The notes below the pieces were generated by a model. That model was not told where the DNA came from. It did not search any database and saw only the letters and a program-made list of their open reading frames with translations. Shown one piece after another: positions 21,742 through 33,674 of a stretch of DNA of 64,000 nucleotides (positions are counted from its first letter, which is position 1; every line of letters starts with the position of its first letter). Source of the DNA: Patellaria atrata CBS 101060 (taxonomy: Eukaryota > Ascomycota > Dothideomycetes > Patellariales > Patellariaceae); NCBI GenBank assembly GCA_010093705.1, contig MU006094.1:843550-907549 (forward strand), read 5' to 3'. The position numbers were made by a program, and so were the translations under genes.

Positions 21742-24245
21742 GTTAATGGTTGTTTGGAGAATGGGGAGATTATTTGTGAACTATTTGATCTTTCTGGAGC
21801 TATCTGGAATTGAAAAGGAGCTCAGATGAGAAATGGAAGAGACGAAGGAGGATGTGTCAATGTATACGAAATTAGTCAATCGCGGAGTCCACCTGACAAT
21901 GCAATGATAATGATCTAATGACTAAATTCCAGTGACACACAACTCAGGATAGAAGGCAAATGGAAGTTTTGGAAGAACTCGAAAGCTCCAAGACTCTGGG
22001 GTAACAGCTCTTTTAAAGCTGCAACGTGAACCGGTACCTCGCATTCCTGTCCTCCCTAAGGTAAGATTCCATTTCCGCCACCACGGTGCCTGTCAAAGAC
22101 ATGTACAGTACAGTACAGTAGGTACATTTCCAACCATTCACCACGCATCCATCAGCAACGCGATTATCTCAAAAGAGCCTTTTCAAGCATTCAAGCTTCG
22201 CTGCCGCGGATGACGGGATGTTCCAACTTGTTGGTAAGTAACGGCAGAGTTGATAGAGCGGAAATATGAGCGAGTATGAGCAAGTTTCTCATCCTAGCGC
22301 GGGGGAAAACGAAGAGATGATGGGCGCGAGTCAATGCCGGACATGGCATCGCTTGAGCCTCATGGCAGACAGGCTATATCGGGCTTACATCGGGGCGATC
22401 CAACGTTAACCCAGTATTTTCTTCGCGGCTCTCTTTGAGCTTCCATACAAATATACCTGTGCCCGGACTCACAGCACACCCCTATACAGGATGGTACCTT
22501 TACGTGACAAAGTCTCCGCAGATTTTAACGCTACAGATTTGATAGCGCGCAATTGTTAAAAGAAAGTACAGAGTACTAGAACTACTTGAACTAAGAAATC
22601 GCAGTGCAACAGTATCTAATTTGTATATCTCCAATCCACCGTTGATCTTACCACCGCAATGGACTTGGACATATGGGATGATGCTTCGGAAACCGTATAG
22701 GAAACTCTATCATCTACACTTCGAAGCTGTTTGTACGGTTGCGGATCCTTCGTCCGGTTTTCGACTTTCCTGTACGATCACGCCAGACAGCTATACAAGC
22801 CCGAGCGTACGGTAAAGCGAGCATTGCGCCGAAAGAGAAGAGAACAAACCATTCCTGGGAAGATACTTCCGTCGACATCGTTGAATCCCTTTGGATATAA
22901 TTCATCACGTTGCGGCCTTGATGGGTTAGAGAAGTTGAACGTTACGGCAGGCAGTCATATCATGTTTCGTCTCCTATAGATACGTCGGCATGATCGCCAT
23001 TAAAATGCGGATCCAACAGCGACGGCACCAGTTCTCATACACTGCCTTTCTACGCTCCCAATCGAGAATCTCAGTGCCAATGCCTGTTTTCCACGCGATG
23101 TCTGGATGTGCAAGCACGGCGTCTCGACTATCTGGACTGCTAATGCGATACTTATCTTTGAGACCTGGATCGGCCTAACCCTGCTCTCTGAGAAGAGTAA
23201 GGAAACCCTAAAATTCCGCAACGGGTTGCAAAAGGTGCACCTGTAACATTCTCATATGGCAGGCCGTCGTATGCTGGCCTTACAGAACAAAGTTCAGTAC
23301 ATCCAGGCGCTGGTAGACGAATGCGGTTAAGCTGATTACTTGAGTTATCGGATTCTGTGAGCTTTGGTACTTTCCCTCATTCTGGGCCATTCAGCATTAA
23401 CGTGGCAACCTGGAAGTTGTCTCATCAAGATCTAGCCCAATTTTATCTCTAGATCTCTTTCCTTTCTTCCGCTCGTTTTTCTTCATCTCATTCCCCATCT
23501 CTTTTCATCTCCGAACCGCAGGCCTATCTCGTTGTTGATTGTCTGTGCGAGGGTCACTAAAAATGGAGCGAAGAAATTCCTCATCTGTGTTTCATTGAAT
23601 TTATTGTTCATCTCGAATTGTTCTTCATATTCATCTCACTCTACGAATCCCTTTTGTTCTTAATCTTCATTTGGGTCAAAATATACGTCAAGAATGGTCG
23701 AGATAGGAAAGGGGGTGTGACTTCACACAAATTCCATTGATTCAACTTTTGTGCGAAGGCGGAAGACTTGCGCCATTTCGAACGGTTTCGGGGCTTTCGT
23801 ACACAAGTGCGTTTCGTCATACTTCGAGTCGGAGGCCAAGTGGTCGGATTCCCTACTTTGATGCTTGATATATGTAAAATACGTGAGGTTCAAACGCGAA
23901 TCACTACGAGAATATTGCTCGTATCGAAACTTATAATTCACAGCTGAGTTTGTATGAAGAAGGTAGTATCCCATCACATCTGTTTACCACATCCTCAGGT
24001 TCTGCTCCTCTATTTGCCGGAGGCATCTTCCTACTTCTTACACTAGGAATAAATGCGCCGCTAGATCTGAAGCGCCTTAGGAATTAGCATTCGTGATTCA
24101 TTGCAATTAGGACACAATTGGTTAGTTGATATTCCTAAATTGTTTCCCTGTCCATACGTTTCATTCGAGGGCTGTATTATACTACACAATATCGTAATTT
24201 CGCATTAAACACTGCTATAGTTCCGGGAGAGAATTCCCAAACGGC
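21742..24245. other. intergenic stretch upstream of the BIM1-like gene
   Basis: About 2.5 kb with no supportable gene. Features seen are a TACAG tandem repeat near 22106-22121, and two GCTCATA units on the minus strand at 22271-22265 and 22281-22275 (the second reads CTTGCTCATA), roughly 530 bp upstream of the BIM1-like start. Short frames around 22600-23220 and 23700-23980 have no family resemblance. Confidence 0.45.
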
Positions 24246-25229
24246 TCAGATAAAGTTAAGCTGGACCATCTGCCAAAAGTCCCGAACGAATGCTCCGCCC
24301 TCTTCTAACAATAGAGAGAATTCGGTGGATGCTCCAATCGTGTCAATCTCGCATACTATATACTCTCGAACTAGTGCGCGTAATTCATCGACTGTATTTT
24401 CGTAATCCGGCGTATTTTCATTGGAGTAAGCGTACCTCGCGAGTTCAACAATATCACTAACCTGTTCTCTGTGAAGCTTGAAATTGGCTAGTGTTTCGTG
24501 AAGCTTTAAGAGGCATAGTGACTTGAGGGGTTCAACCCCGTACTTATCTGCGAAGGTATAGAGACGAGAAAGAGATAAGAAGACGTTCGTGTAACTATGG
24601 TAAGGCTCATTGTTGACCATTACGTGGCAGGCATAGGCCGATCTTGTGGCCGGCGGGAACTCTGAATAATAGTTCTTTTTCTTGAACGATCTTCTTAACC
24701 TTTCCTTCTTTGTCATATTCTTATAACTAAAACCCTTCCTAGTTTTCCCCTCCCGTGTTGACAGACTAAATCCATCAAAATCAGCTTCTACTGGTACTGG
24801 AACGGGCTCTTCCACTGGTACCCATCCTTGTGGTTGTACTGGCAATTCTTCTACTACTTCCACCAATGGTTCTTCGAGAGGCGGTTCATCCTCTTCTAGC
24901 GGTGACGGCTCCGGCTCCTCTACGACGGTAATGGGCAAAGGGGGAGTGAAGTCACCCATATATGCAAACTGGCAAAACCGCACAAAGTCATGCTCATCTA
25001 TATCCTCTAGATGTGCTGATCTGCTTTGCGCCTCCAGCATTCTACCGTTTATAAGAGAATTGAGTGCATCTGACTGTCTTGCAATCGCGGCAGAATGGGC
25101 GACTATGGGTGTTTTACTGCTCCCGATGAAGAATGTAAATTGCTCGGAGCAAATGATACTGCTAGGGATTTAGCATTTTGATACACATGACTGAACGTAG
25201 TAAACTTACTCCTTGTAGACGTAGGACAT
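24246..25229 (-). CDS. BTB/POZ domain protein with acidic-proline insert
   Basis: Two exons, 25229-25210 and 25161-24246, giving 311 residues. The first exon is only 20 nt (MSYVYK plus two bases). The join yields DSIICSEQFTFFIGSSKTPI, the usual start of fungal BTB proteins, followed by VAHSAAIARQSDALNSLING and DEHDFVRFCQFAYMGDF. These map to the BTB core at about residues 8-95. Fungal members are mostly uncharacterised; BTB domains mediate dimerisation and, in some, CUL3 binding. Right after the YMGDF helix the fold is interrupted by about 50 residues rich in Glu, Pro and Val (repeated EEP, PLEE and PVPV units) and a basic stretch (KKERLRRSFKKK). The protein then resumes with the family's C-terminal part (FLSLSRLYTFADKYGVEPLK, SLCLLKLHETL). 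Confidence 0.9.
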
Positions 25230-25958
25230 CTTAAGGTTGTCTGGGGTGTAGATTCACAGAGGAATCTGGGTAGTCGAAATAGCCTTGTTTGCTCTTGAAA
25301 CGACCGGTCTGTGTTGTTTCTTCGAACTGACTCAAGTAGGACACTTGGGACACCTGAAGAGCTTCTTATCTTGAAATTACAACATGTTTGCAAATAACTC
25401 TGAGTAGTGTCAATGAGCTTCTGATATAGAGCTAATGTCAACGCGGGAAACTAGGAATATTAGTATACCTTAGCTAGCTGTAAGTGATTTCGCTACGTTG
25501 CCTCGCTTAACTTTCTTAATTAGTATATTGCTACGGAAAGCCCAAGACCTTTTGGTAGTCCTACCCCAGCTGGGACGATTGGCGGGGAGAGGTAGGGTCT
25601 AACACAAGTTCCTTATATTTCTTCCCTAGAATCACAAGAATAGTGTCTATCGATCTAACGCTATTTTCCTCTTTAGAATTTACCTAGAGACTGTGTCTAG
25701 GGTCACAATATGATACAGATGCTGGACTTGAAGTTTACCAAAAATGTAGACATATTCGAAATACAAGGAGAAATGCCAAATAGCCCGATGAGACGAATTA
25801 TTTCAGTGTTTGTGACCCGTTTCGCACACGAATGAGGACATCACCCGTATATCCCCTTACAGCTGTCAAATTCACAATTGTTTCCCACACCATCACCTTA
25901 TCAATGTATCATGCCTGAGACAATGATAACACCATACGCACAACCCCAACCTATCCCC

Positions 25959-26532
25959 TCACCACTCACCCGAACCAGCTCTCGAATGATCCCTAATCTC
26001 CTGCTTCCGTCTCTTAACCGCATCCGCCAGACTCCGCTGCTCCTCCCTAGCTCTCGCAGCAGCAGCCTGTCTCTGCTTCTCTCCGTCTTCGGCCTGGGCT
26101 TCCCATACTACTCAACCCATCAGTAATCCCACCAAACCCATCTAGATGCATTGGCTAGAGAGAGGGATAGGGTAGGGTAGATACTCACTCGACTTATCAC
26201 TCTTCGAATACTCCTTAAGCTTCGTGACGAAACTGTCGAAATCCTGCTGCCGCTTTTCCCGGTTTTCGAGAGAGCGTTTCTGGAGCTCGGGATTGTATCT
26301 CTGCGCGGATTGGTTAGCTGAGTCTTTCGTGACGATAATCCGTATTTGGGGGGGTTTTGGGAGAGGGGTACTTTGAATAATTCCTCTTCGGTCGGTGTGA
26401 GGTAGCTGACGAAAGCGGGACCGCCGATGCAGAGCAAAACTCCTCTGATTTGGGTTAATAGGGGAATAGGGGGTGACTGATGAGGGATGTGTACGTTGCT
26501 ATCATTTGCACCCAGGCTTTGGGGCTTGGCAT
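25959..26532 (-). CDS. CBP4: cytochrome bc1 assembly factor Cbp4
   Basis: Four exons: 26532-26495, 26444-26372, 26300-26189 and 26107-25959, giving 123 residues. Cbp4 binds newly made cytochrome b with Cbp3-Cbp6 in the mitochondrial inner membrane. The spliced protein begins [20 protein letters not shown], giving one short membrane helix, followed by the family motif [18 protein letters not shown], then [18 protein letters not shown] and [18 protein letters not shown]. The C-terminal half is a charged, Arg/Gln/Ala-rich coiled coil. All junctions are GT-AG and in phase. It lies downstream of nothing on its strand and 729 bp upstream of the BTB gene, with no sign of co-regulation. Confidence 0.93.
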
Positions 26533-28119
26533 TATGGTGAGGAATTTTGGAGCTAGGTTACTAGATAGGAGGTAATGGTCGGTAAGGGGTTTTCAACGCA
26601 TCAATATGTCTTTCCCAATCTCCCTTGCTCTTTCTGTAAGTTCACTATCTTGATCACTGACTGATGATGATGAATTGATGGAATTCTAGATGGTTTAACT
26701 CTGTACGAGGGTAGGGTCTCTAATAGTTCATTTTGGGAATGGGCCAATTATTCAATTTTGGTTTTAAAGTGGTCCGTGCTCTTGAGATCAAAACGGCGCG
26801 ACATCACTCCCGTCCGGGCTTCTAGACAAAGTCTCCAACATTGTATCAAACAAATTAAGGACGATTGAATCAAATATCGAAGGTGTTTTATTGTATTGCT
26901 ATTTCCATCTCATACTCGTCAACCTTTCATGTCACAGTCAGTTCGCGCTCTATTACACATCTCCATGTCTCTATCCTCTCGTGGTTCAAATCGTTATTCG
27001 GATATTTCATCATCCCCTTCTTGCAGTTACTAGCAAAACCCCTTAAAGCATCGTATACAGTTTTCTCCTACTAAAGTCCTCCAGTCATTCAGTTCTTTTT
27101 GAATCATCAGCCTTGATTGTCTATCTAAACTTACTAGGTCAGGACGCCCTTTCTCGAAAAGGCAAATGATTTCGCGGCGGTAGGATTAATGAGAGAGACA
27201 TAAATCAACTCGTCAAAGGATACGGGCTACTGGGAACTACTAGCTAAAAGAATGCCTAAACTAGTAACCTAACTGTTCAACAGTTCAGAGAACGGTCAAG
27301 AAAATCCCCTTGGGGCCGTGGTGCAACTTGGAATGTGCATCAGAAGCTATAAGACATTTGACATGAGTGAAGGAAGTTGATAAAACAATAGTTGGGAAGC
27401 GGTCACCAATCGCACCACTGCAGAATAAAAACCTGGAGGCCAAAGTTCAGAGGTAAAGTCGACCTTTTGGTTCCATTCCGAAGACTAGCAATAGCCGATA
27501 TCTTGGAAGAGACTATGGCAACGAGCATCGTCTTCTATGTAGCGGCCGACAGTCTTCCATTGCTGCCCTCTACACTCACTGGAGACTGGGTTGATGAACC
27601 ATATTTCAAATGTCTTAATAATCCTCCCTCGCATATACGGTCCATGTGGTTGTTACAGCCATGAGTCTCTTCTAAAGTCCCATTATTTCGTAAATATCAG
27701 TCATGTTGTGCTGTTTCATTCCCTTTGGGCTCTTTTCATTTCGTACCTTCTCTCGTCACGTACAATTCTATCGTTGGGTATAGTCCGACCTGTTTTGTAC
27801 AGTTTAGCTATTCTGCCAGTCATGATGGGGATCCTTTAAAGATCAATAGTTGAGTTTGATATCCCTGTATCAACGAAGGATACGATCAAACCATAGCTTA
27901 CTATGGCGCTAATGTTGTAGATGTCCTCACCAGAGAAATACACATACCTCCATATGGTTATGAGAAGTGGAAATCCAGTTTTAACTAGTGAAAGGACATT
28001 TGGAGAAGCAAAAAGTCTCAATGGAGATACGTCCTGGTCTCAAAATAGCCATCGCAATACCTACGAATATTCGCTTAAAAAAATACTTTTCCCAATCTAC
28101 AAGGGATTCAGAAGATGAA
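26533..28119. other. gene-poor stretch left of tRNA-Asn
   Basis: Only short frames, none with recognised family features or splice-supported extensions. A 50-codon ATG-led frame near 27515-27664 is open but shows no domain. Confidence 0.45.
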
Positions 28120-28212
28120 CTCCCCCGGCTAGAGTCGAACTAGCGACCTCCAGATTGCGGAATCCTTGATGGGATAACAGTCTGTCGCCTTAACCAGCTT
28201 GGCCACGGGGGA
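28120..28212 (-). tRNA. tRNA-Asn (anticodon GUU) with 19-nt intron
   Basis: Read on the minus strand. The acceptor TCCCCCG pairs with CGGGGGA, discriminator G. The D arm GGCCAAGCTGGTTAAGGC matches fungal tRNA-Asn. The anticodon loop is CTGTTA with anticodon GTT, then a 19-nt intron (28174-28156) at the canonical 37/38 position. The T arm GCTAG/CTAGC has loop TTCGACT. The anticodon stem ACAGA/TCTGG has an A27-G43 mismatch at its base, which is unusual. The + strand flank lacks an obvious long T-run terminator on the reading strand. Confidence 0.85.
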
Positions 28213-30668
28213 TGATGAATTATTGACGTTCGGCATCTGATCCGCATCTGATATGACTTTCCTTGTGTACCAAAAGGCGAAGTGGGTCGTGTGCTCGGCT
28301 GGTGGTTCGAATTCTGCCCCCGACATGATACCGACCATAATCCGGGACAAAGAACGCTTTAGCATAAATTTGATGGGTAAAAGTTACAATTCCCTGTTGT
28401 AATATGAGTTTGTGAAGAAGACTTAAGAGGTGCTGAGCGGAGCGTCTTGTTGAATCATGCTCGCCATCAAGGAGTCGCCCCGAAATGGTTTCACTATGAC
28501 TGCATCAGCGACGAAGAAGAGTTCTTGTGTTTCACACCACCTAGAACGGCCTGTTGCGTGTCTCCATTCATAAAGGGGACCTGAGAGAGTCTTAGCGATG
28601 ACTTTTGAGCGAACGGAAATAACTTGACACACCTTTCGGGACCGCAACTAGCGCTGGAACACACGTAGACTTTTTTGGAGCTAAAAGGACTGTGTCGTAC
28701 CATGGCACTTTTTTTTCAACGAAATGTACAGTACAATGATGTGTTCCAGATTGTCTACTGCGATGTCACTCTTCATAAGGACTGAACCAGTGGAGAGATT
28801 GTTCTCATGACAATGTGCCAACAACTCCAGCGGCGCCCTTGACACATGTCGTCCACGGAATGTTCTGATATTATTTGTAAGCTCTAAGGAAGGGGTCAAT
28901 ACGCTTGCTGGATATATTGTAATAGTTCTACCATCGGGATGAGAGAAGAATCAGATTGAATTAAAGGGGAGCCTTCGTGAGGATGACGGACGGAGAAAAT
29001 CTGAGAAGGCCTGCCCCCTGATTCTGGGCTGTATAGTCAAGAGACGAGCTCTTACACTACAGCTGACAAGCTGGGACTGAGTGTAACCATGACGGAAAAC
29101 CGAGCCCCAGTCTCATCTTCCAGGGCTCAACCTGATTTTGTGGATAAAACCTTCGATGCGTTCACGATACTAGGCAAAAGTAAGATTTGATACCCTTGAA
29201 ATTCCGAGTTACATTTGAAGAACAGAGCTGGTGAGCATAAACGCGCTCGCCCTGTATTCCTAAACGGTATTCTAAGGCAAAATATGGCAATCGAAGAAAA
29301 TCTAGGCAATATCATCATTTAGGTTGGATCATATCAGTTCGCTATGTATGGCCTCGATGTATTGGGACGCGTAATGTCGATAGACGAATCTGCATGTTGA
29401 ATGCGGGTTGATACAATCGAAATATCGGCATGTTGTTTGGCTCGATATACGATGGGTGGTAAAGCAGGACCAATCTTCGCCCCTACAGAATATCCTCGAA
29501 TATAATCGCAACCCTCGTACTGCTGTCTTACAATGTCGGCACTAAAGACTCGAGTCGCACTGGTTGAATTGAGTCCACGACGGACTTTGATTAGAACTAT
29601 ACACCGCAGCAGAAACTCAAATGCTTTCTTCGTAAGAAAGTTGGTTCACCGACTATAACGGCTGAAGTAGAAGCAAGCGTGTTGTATGTATAACAGTATA
29701 TCGGGCCAGGTGATATACTCTATGAAACTCAGCAACCGTACCCGAGGAAACGATCGTATTTTCGGAATCCTGCGATATCTGATTGGCCCGCGACAAATAC
29801 TTCTTTTGTTCTTCTAAGCAGGGCTGAAGCTGGACCTTTACTTCGCCACGAATGTTGTGACAAATTTTCAACCGGTCCCAGCGAAACGCGCAAGCTACTC
29901 ATAACGATTTACCGCCTCAGGAGATTTTTTAACTTCCCGTCAAGGAGACCGGTCTACCAACTTGCTAGAACGTGGTGAGGATTCAGGAGGCTGAGACAAG
30001 CGTCGGATAGTTAGTGTAGGATGCTAATTGGCCTACTCAAACTACTCAGCTCTTATTCAGCAACATCGCGCTTCTCTATGGTAAACATGTGAACTCCTTT
30101 TCACAACAGCGGAGATTTCGGTGCTCTTAATCATCCATCGTCCAACAGACGGAATAACGGCGCGTAAAGATACTCCTTGTCCAAGCACGTATGATGTTCT
30201 TAGCTGATCCGTCATAATCTATGCTGCGACCATAGAATCCAAGTATGTAGTGTTCTTCTTTACTCTTGCAACGATCCTGCCTTTGCTTTGATAAGGATCA
30301 AAACAGTTAGATCCACCAAACACGTTTCATTTACCTATGTCAAGCATTATTACGCGGCCTTGATGCTTGGGACCTCGCTTCGCTGTGCTTGATGTAACAA
30401 CATGGATATGCTGCTTCTGTGTTGTTCACCTAGTGGGCTGAAACCGCAATGACCATCTTCGAATATCAGCCGTCAAAATATGATAAGTATGGTCTGTTCT
30501 ACGTGCAACTTACATTTCACTTCCAACTACTATTCTTAATATTATTTCATCCTCCACCGTATCGATTTCTAAACATCTTTCGGACGTGACAGTGTCCGTT
30601 TCTCAATCTCCGACTCTTCTATCTCCGTCTTCTATTTCTTAATAGGGGTGCAACCCAAGACCGTTGTC
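28213..30668. other. gene-poor stretch right of tRNA-Asn
   Basis: About 2.5 kb without a recognised gene. Short frames on the minus strand (for example near 29653-29871) have no family features. The last 200 bases, with pyrimidine-rich DNA around 30540-30640, are probably the promoter and leader of the RTA1-like gene. Confidence 0.45.
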
Positions 30669-31602
30669 ATGGCCACTCCAACAACCACAAGTTCCTCTCC
30701 CAGTTCCAGTATCTCAGAGCTCCCATGTATCACCTATACGCCAGGACCGCATGGCGAGGTTCCTGTTGATGCATGTAACTCAAGATACCTAGCTACCCCT
30801 TCTTTCTCATGGGCTGTTGTTTTCCTCGTCATCTTTGCTATCTTGACAGTTGCTCAAATAGCACAAGCGATCATATTCAGAAAGGTGAGTTACCCTGTTC
30901 CCGAAGAGTGCCGAGGATGGGAACTGACACCGAGCCTTGCGCAGAGATTTGCTTGGGTCATGATTATGGGCGTGTCATGGCTTCTTGCCTCCTTCGTAAC
31001 TCGTACACTCGGTACTCGCGATCAGCAAAATCAAGGGTTGGCGATTATATCACAGCTCTTCTTACTCCTTGCGCCTTTATGTAAGTCTGAATCTCCCACA
31101 ATATACAACGTAATACCTCCATCCCCACTTCAACCACCCAAACAAACCCTTACCCAAGAACGACCTGGCTAATGAACGGGAAAGGGATCAACGCCTACGT
31201 CTACATGACCGCAGGCCGCCTGATCCATATGTACATCCCCAGCAAGCGCATCTGGCGCATCAAAGCGGCCTCGATCGGCAAATACTTCATCTGGTTCGAC
31301 ATCTTCGCCTTCCTGGTCCAAGGCACCGGCGGCTCCATGCTCACGCCCGACGCCAGCCCGGAGAAGCTGAAACGCGGCTTCGACATCTACATGGCCGGCA
31401 TCGGCATTCAAGAAGCCTTCATCGTCTGCTTCACAGTCGTCATCGCCATCTTCCACAAGAAGGCCCTGGAGCTGGAGCGCCGGGGTGAACTGAGGGACGG
31501 ACAGGAGGGGAAGGGGAGAGGGGGGAGGAAGTGGCTCTGGTTAACATTAGCACTCTATGCCGCTTTGGCCATGATTACGGTATGTCCCCGTTCTCACCAT
31601 CT

Positions 31603-31635
<33 letters not shown>

Positions 31636-32108
31636 TCTCTCCTTCCCCGGGTCCCCCTAACAACAACAACAAAAACAACTCTATAAGACGAGAGGAATTA
31701 TCGCTGATATTTGAGATTGGTTAGACACGCATCATATTCCGCCTCGCCGAGTTCTCCGGCGGCGTCGACCCGGAAGACAACCCGCTCCCTTTCAACGAAG
31801 CGTACGTCCTCGCCCTCGACGCCCTCCCCATGAGCATCTGCGTCCTCGTTCTCACCCTCATGCATCCCGGTCTCGTCCTCCGCGGCCCGGACTCCGAGTT
31901 CCCGAAGCTGACAAGGGCGCAGAAGAAGGCGCTCAAGGCGGAGAACAAGGCGGCGAAGGCGGAGAGGAGGGCCAGGGGGGAGAATGCCGGGTGGTGGAAG
32001 AGGGGCGGGGAGAGGTATAAGGAGATGGCGCATAGGGAGAGTGAGGTCGAGTTGAGGGAGGAGGTTGGTACGGGGTATAGTGGTGGGAGGGGCGCGGTTA
32101 TGGCTTAA
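30669..32108 (+). CDS. RTA1-like seven-helix membrane protein
   Basis: Four exons: 30669-30884, 30945-31080, 31185-31579 and 31725-32108, giving 376 residues. RTA1 proteins are fungal seven-helix plasma-membrane proteins tied to lipid export and resistance to sterol drugs, such as yeast Rta1 and the phytosphingosine exporter Rsb1. After an extracellular Ser/Thr-rich N-terminus (MATPTTTSSSPSSS) come hydrophobic helices. The family motifs are LLAPLWINAYVYMTAGRLIH, FIWFDIFAFLVQGTGGSML, TRIIFRLAEFSGG and the loop before the last helix (NEAYVLALDALPM). The cytosolic tail is Lys/Glu-rich. I chose the ATG at 30669 because upstream in-frame codons lack an ATG. The first intron is 60 nt, in frame and free of stops, so its retention would add 20 residues. 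The third intron carries a C30 tract. The gene is convergent with the SGNH esterase gene. Confidence 0.93.
31604..31633 (+). repeat. C30 homopolymer in RTA1-like intron 3
   Basis: Thirty consecutive C residues followed by a short CT repeat, inside the intron at 31580-31724. Its length may vary between isolates or be misassembled. Confidence 0.9.
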
Positions 32109-32444
32109 AGGGCTTGGAATGGGGTGTCGTGGCGTTGGGATGTCGGACGTTTTTGGGAGCTTGGGTTGGGCATGAAGTGTTTGCTATGGGATAGAGGTAT
32201 CAGATACTCGCGATCTTGCTGTCGTAGAGGGGACGTCAAGATTCGGTTTCTTTCCTTACAAAAGCCTTGGAGCGTGGCTGATATACCCTCTCGTTGGGAG
32301 CGTAGTCGCCCCTCGATACATGGAAGAGAAGGAATTTGACCGCTGTATTCTATGAAGCGAGTCGATAATTTTGGCGTGAAAGCACATCTCCGGCAAGGAA
32401 ATCATTTTGTTCGGCACATATACAGTACACAGAAACCAGTCTAG

Positions 32445-33674
32445 CTAATAATTCGGCTCATCGTTCCAATACAACGTCTCATGATACACCTCCGGCCCCG
32501 TACTCGCAAAATCCCACCCAAACGTCATACGGATGAACTGCATAATATGACTCGCCGTCTTGATCTGGCCAGCGTCCGTGGGGTGCCACTGCGGCGAAAT
32601 ATCATTATGCTGCATGACCCCGGTATTATTGAAGTAGTGCACATAATCCGCGCCCTCACCCCTGAGCCTATTATACACACCGAAAATCTCGTCTCTGAAC
32701 GCGCCGACCTCGTAGTACGAGTTCCCGATGGCGCCGAAGCCGTTCGGGAGGGAGACGAGCACGATCTGCGCGGCGGGCCAGACGGCGTGGATCTTGGCGA
32801 CGAAGTCGAGGTAGCTGGTCACGTAATCGGCGGTCGCGACCATGTTGTGGGTGTTGTTGTCGTTGGTGCCGAGATGGATGAGGACGAGGTCGGCGGCCGG
32901 CTGGGTTTCGAAGATCCAGGGCTCGGGCTTCTCGCCGTAGAGCTCCTGCGCGCGGCCCGAGGTGTCCGAGGTCTGGAACCACTGCCAGATCTGCCCGCGC
33001 GGGTTGCCCCAGCAGTTGTTGTCCGAGAGGCAGATGCCGGGGTAGGCGGTGATGGAAAACTCGGCGTCGAAGGCGTTGCCGACGCCCCAGGCCCAGGAGG
33101 AGAGGCCCTCGTAGGTGTTGAACATGCCGGCGCTGATGGAGTCGCCGATGATCTCGATGGTCTTGGGTTTGTTGGGGATCTTGATGAGTTTGCCGTTGGA
33201 GTTGAGGTGGACGCCGGTGAGCTGGACGCCGTATGACCAGTTCGTGACACGCATCTCGAAGGTGCGGGGGCGCTGACCAGGAAGGGTGAGGTTGAAGCCA
33301 GGCGTGTTTTTGGTGACGAGGAGGTGGGTCTTGCCGCCCGTCACGTTGGTAAAGAGCCAGTCTTGCCCATCGATCCGGTAGCCGATGAGAGTGCCTGGGC
33401 TGGTGTGCTGCCCGAAGCTCAGGGCGATCTTGTCTCCTGTGTACCCGAATTTGATCCCTGGTGCGGACCACCATGAGATGTATTTGCTGTCCCAACGGCC
33501 CTTGTAGGAGATTTCGGTTGCATTGGGTCCGTATGACTTCCAGCTAGAGTCATTTCCGCTTATAGAAGTGATTGATGTATCTGGGAAATGGACATCACGG
33601 GGACGGCCATTTTCTATGATGGTTGCCGATGCTAAAGAAGCAAATGCAGCCAACAGGAGGCTTGAAAACCTCAT
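32445..33674 (-). CDS. secreted SGNH/GDSL esterase, carbohydrate esterase family 2-like
   Basis: One exon, 409 residues, starting at the Met at 33674 because it begins a clear signal peptide (MRFSSLLLAAFASLASA). CE2 enzymes remove acetyl groups from plant cell-wall polysaccharides. An N-terminal beta-sandwich (about residues 35-150) precedes the SGNH hydrolase domain. Catalytic blocks are EIIGDSISAGM (nucleophile Ser in GDSIS), HLGTNDNN (block III Asn) and QWHPTDAGQ (a His near the C-terminus, here HPTDAG in place of the common DxxH order). Several N-glycosylation sequons (for example in NVTGG and NLTLP) fit secretion. No carbohydrate-binding module is attached. It is tail-to-tail with the RTA1-like gene. 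Confidence 0.9.
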   Translation of the reverse strand: MRFSSLLLAAFASLASATIIENGRPRDVHFPDTSITSISGNDSSWKSYGPNATEISYKGRWDSKYISWWSAPGIKFGYTGDKIALSFGQHTSPGTLIGYRIDGQDWLFTNVTGGKTHLLVTKNTPGFNLTLPGQRPRTFEMRVTNWSYGVQLTGVHLNSNGKLIKIPNKPKTIEIIGDSISAGMFNTYEGLSSWAWGVGNAFDAEFSITAYPGICLSDNNCWGNPRGQIWQWFQTSDTSGRAQELYGEKPEPWIFETQPAADLVLIHLGTNDNNTHNMVATADYVTSYLDFVAKIHAVWPAAQIVLVSLPNGFGAIGNSYYEVGAFRDEIFGVYNRLRGEGADYVHYFNNTGVMQHNDISPQWHPTDAGQIKTASHIMQFIRMTFGWDFASTGPEVYHETLYWNDEPNY

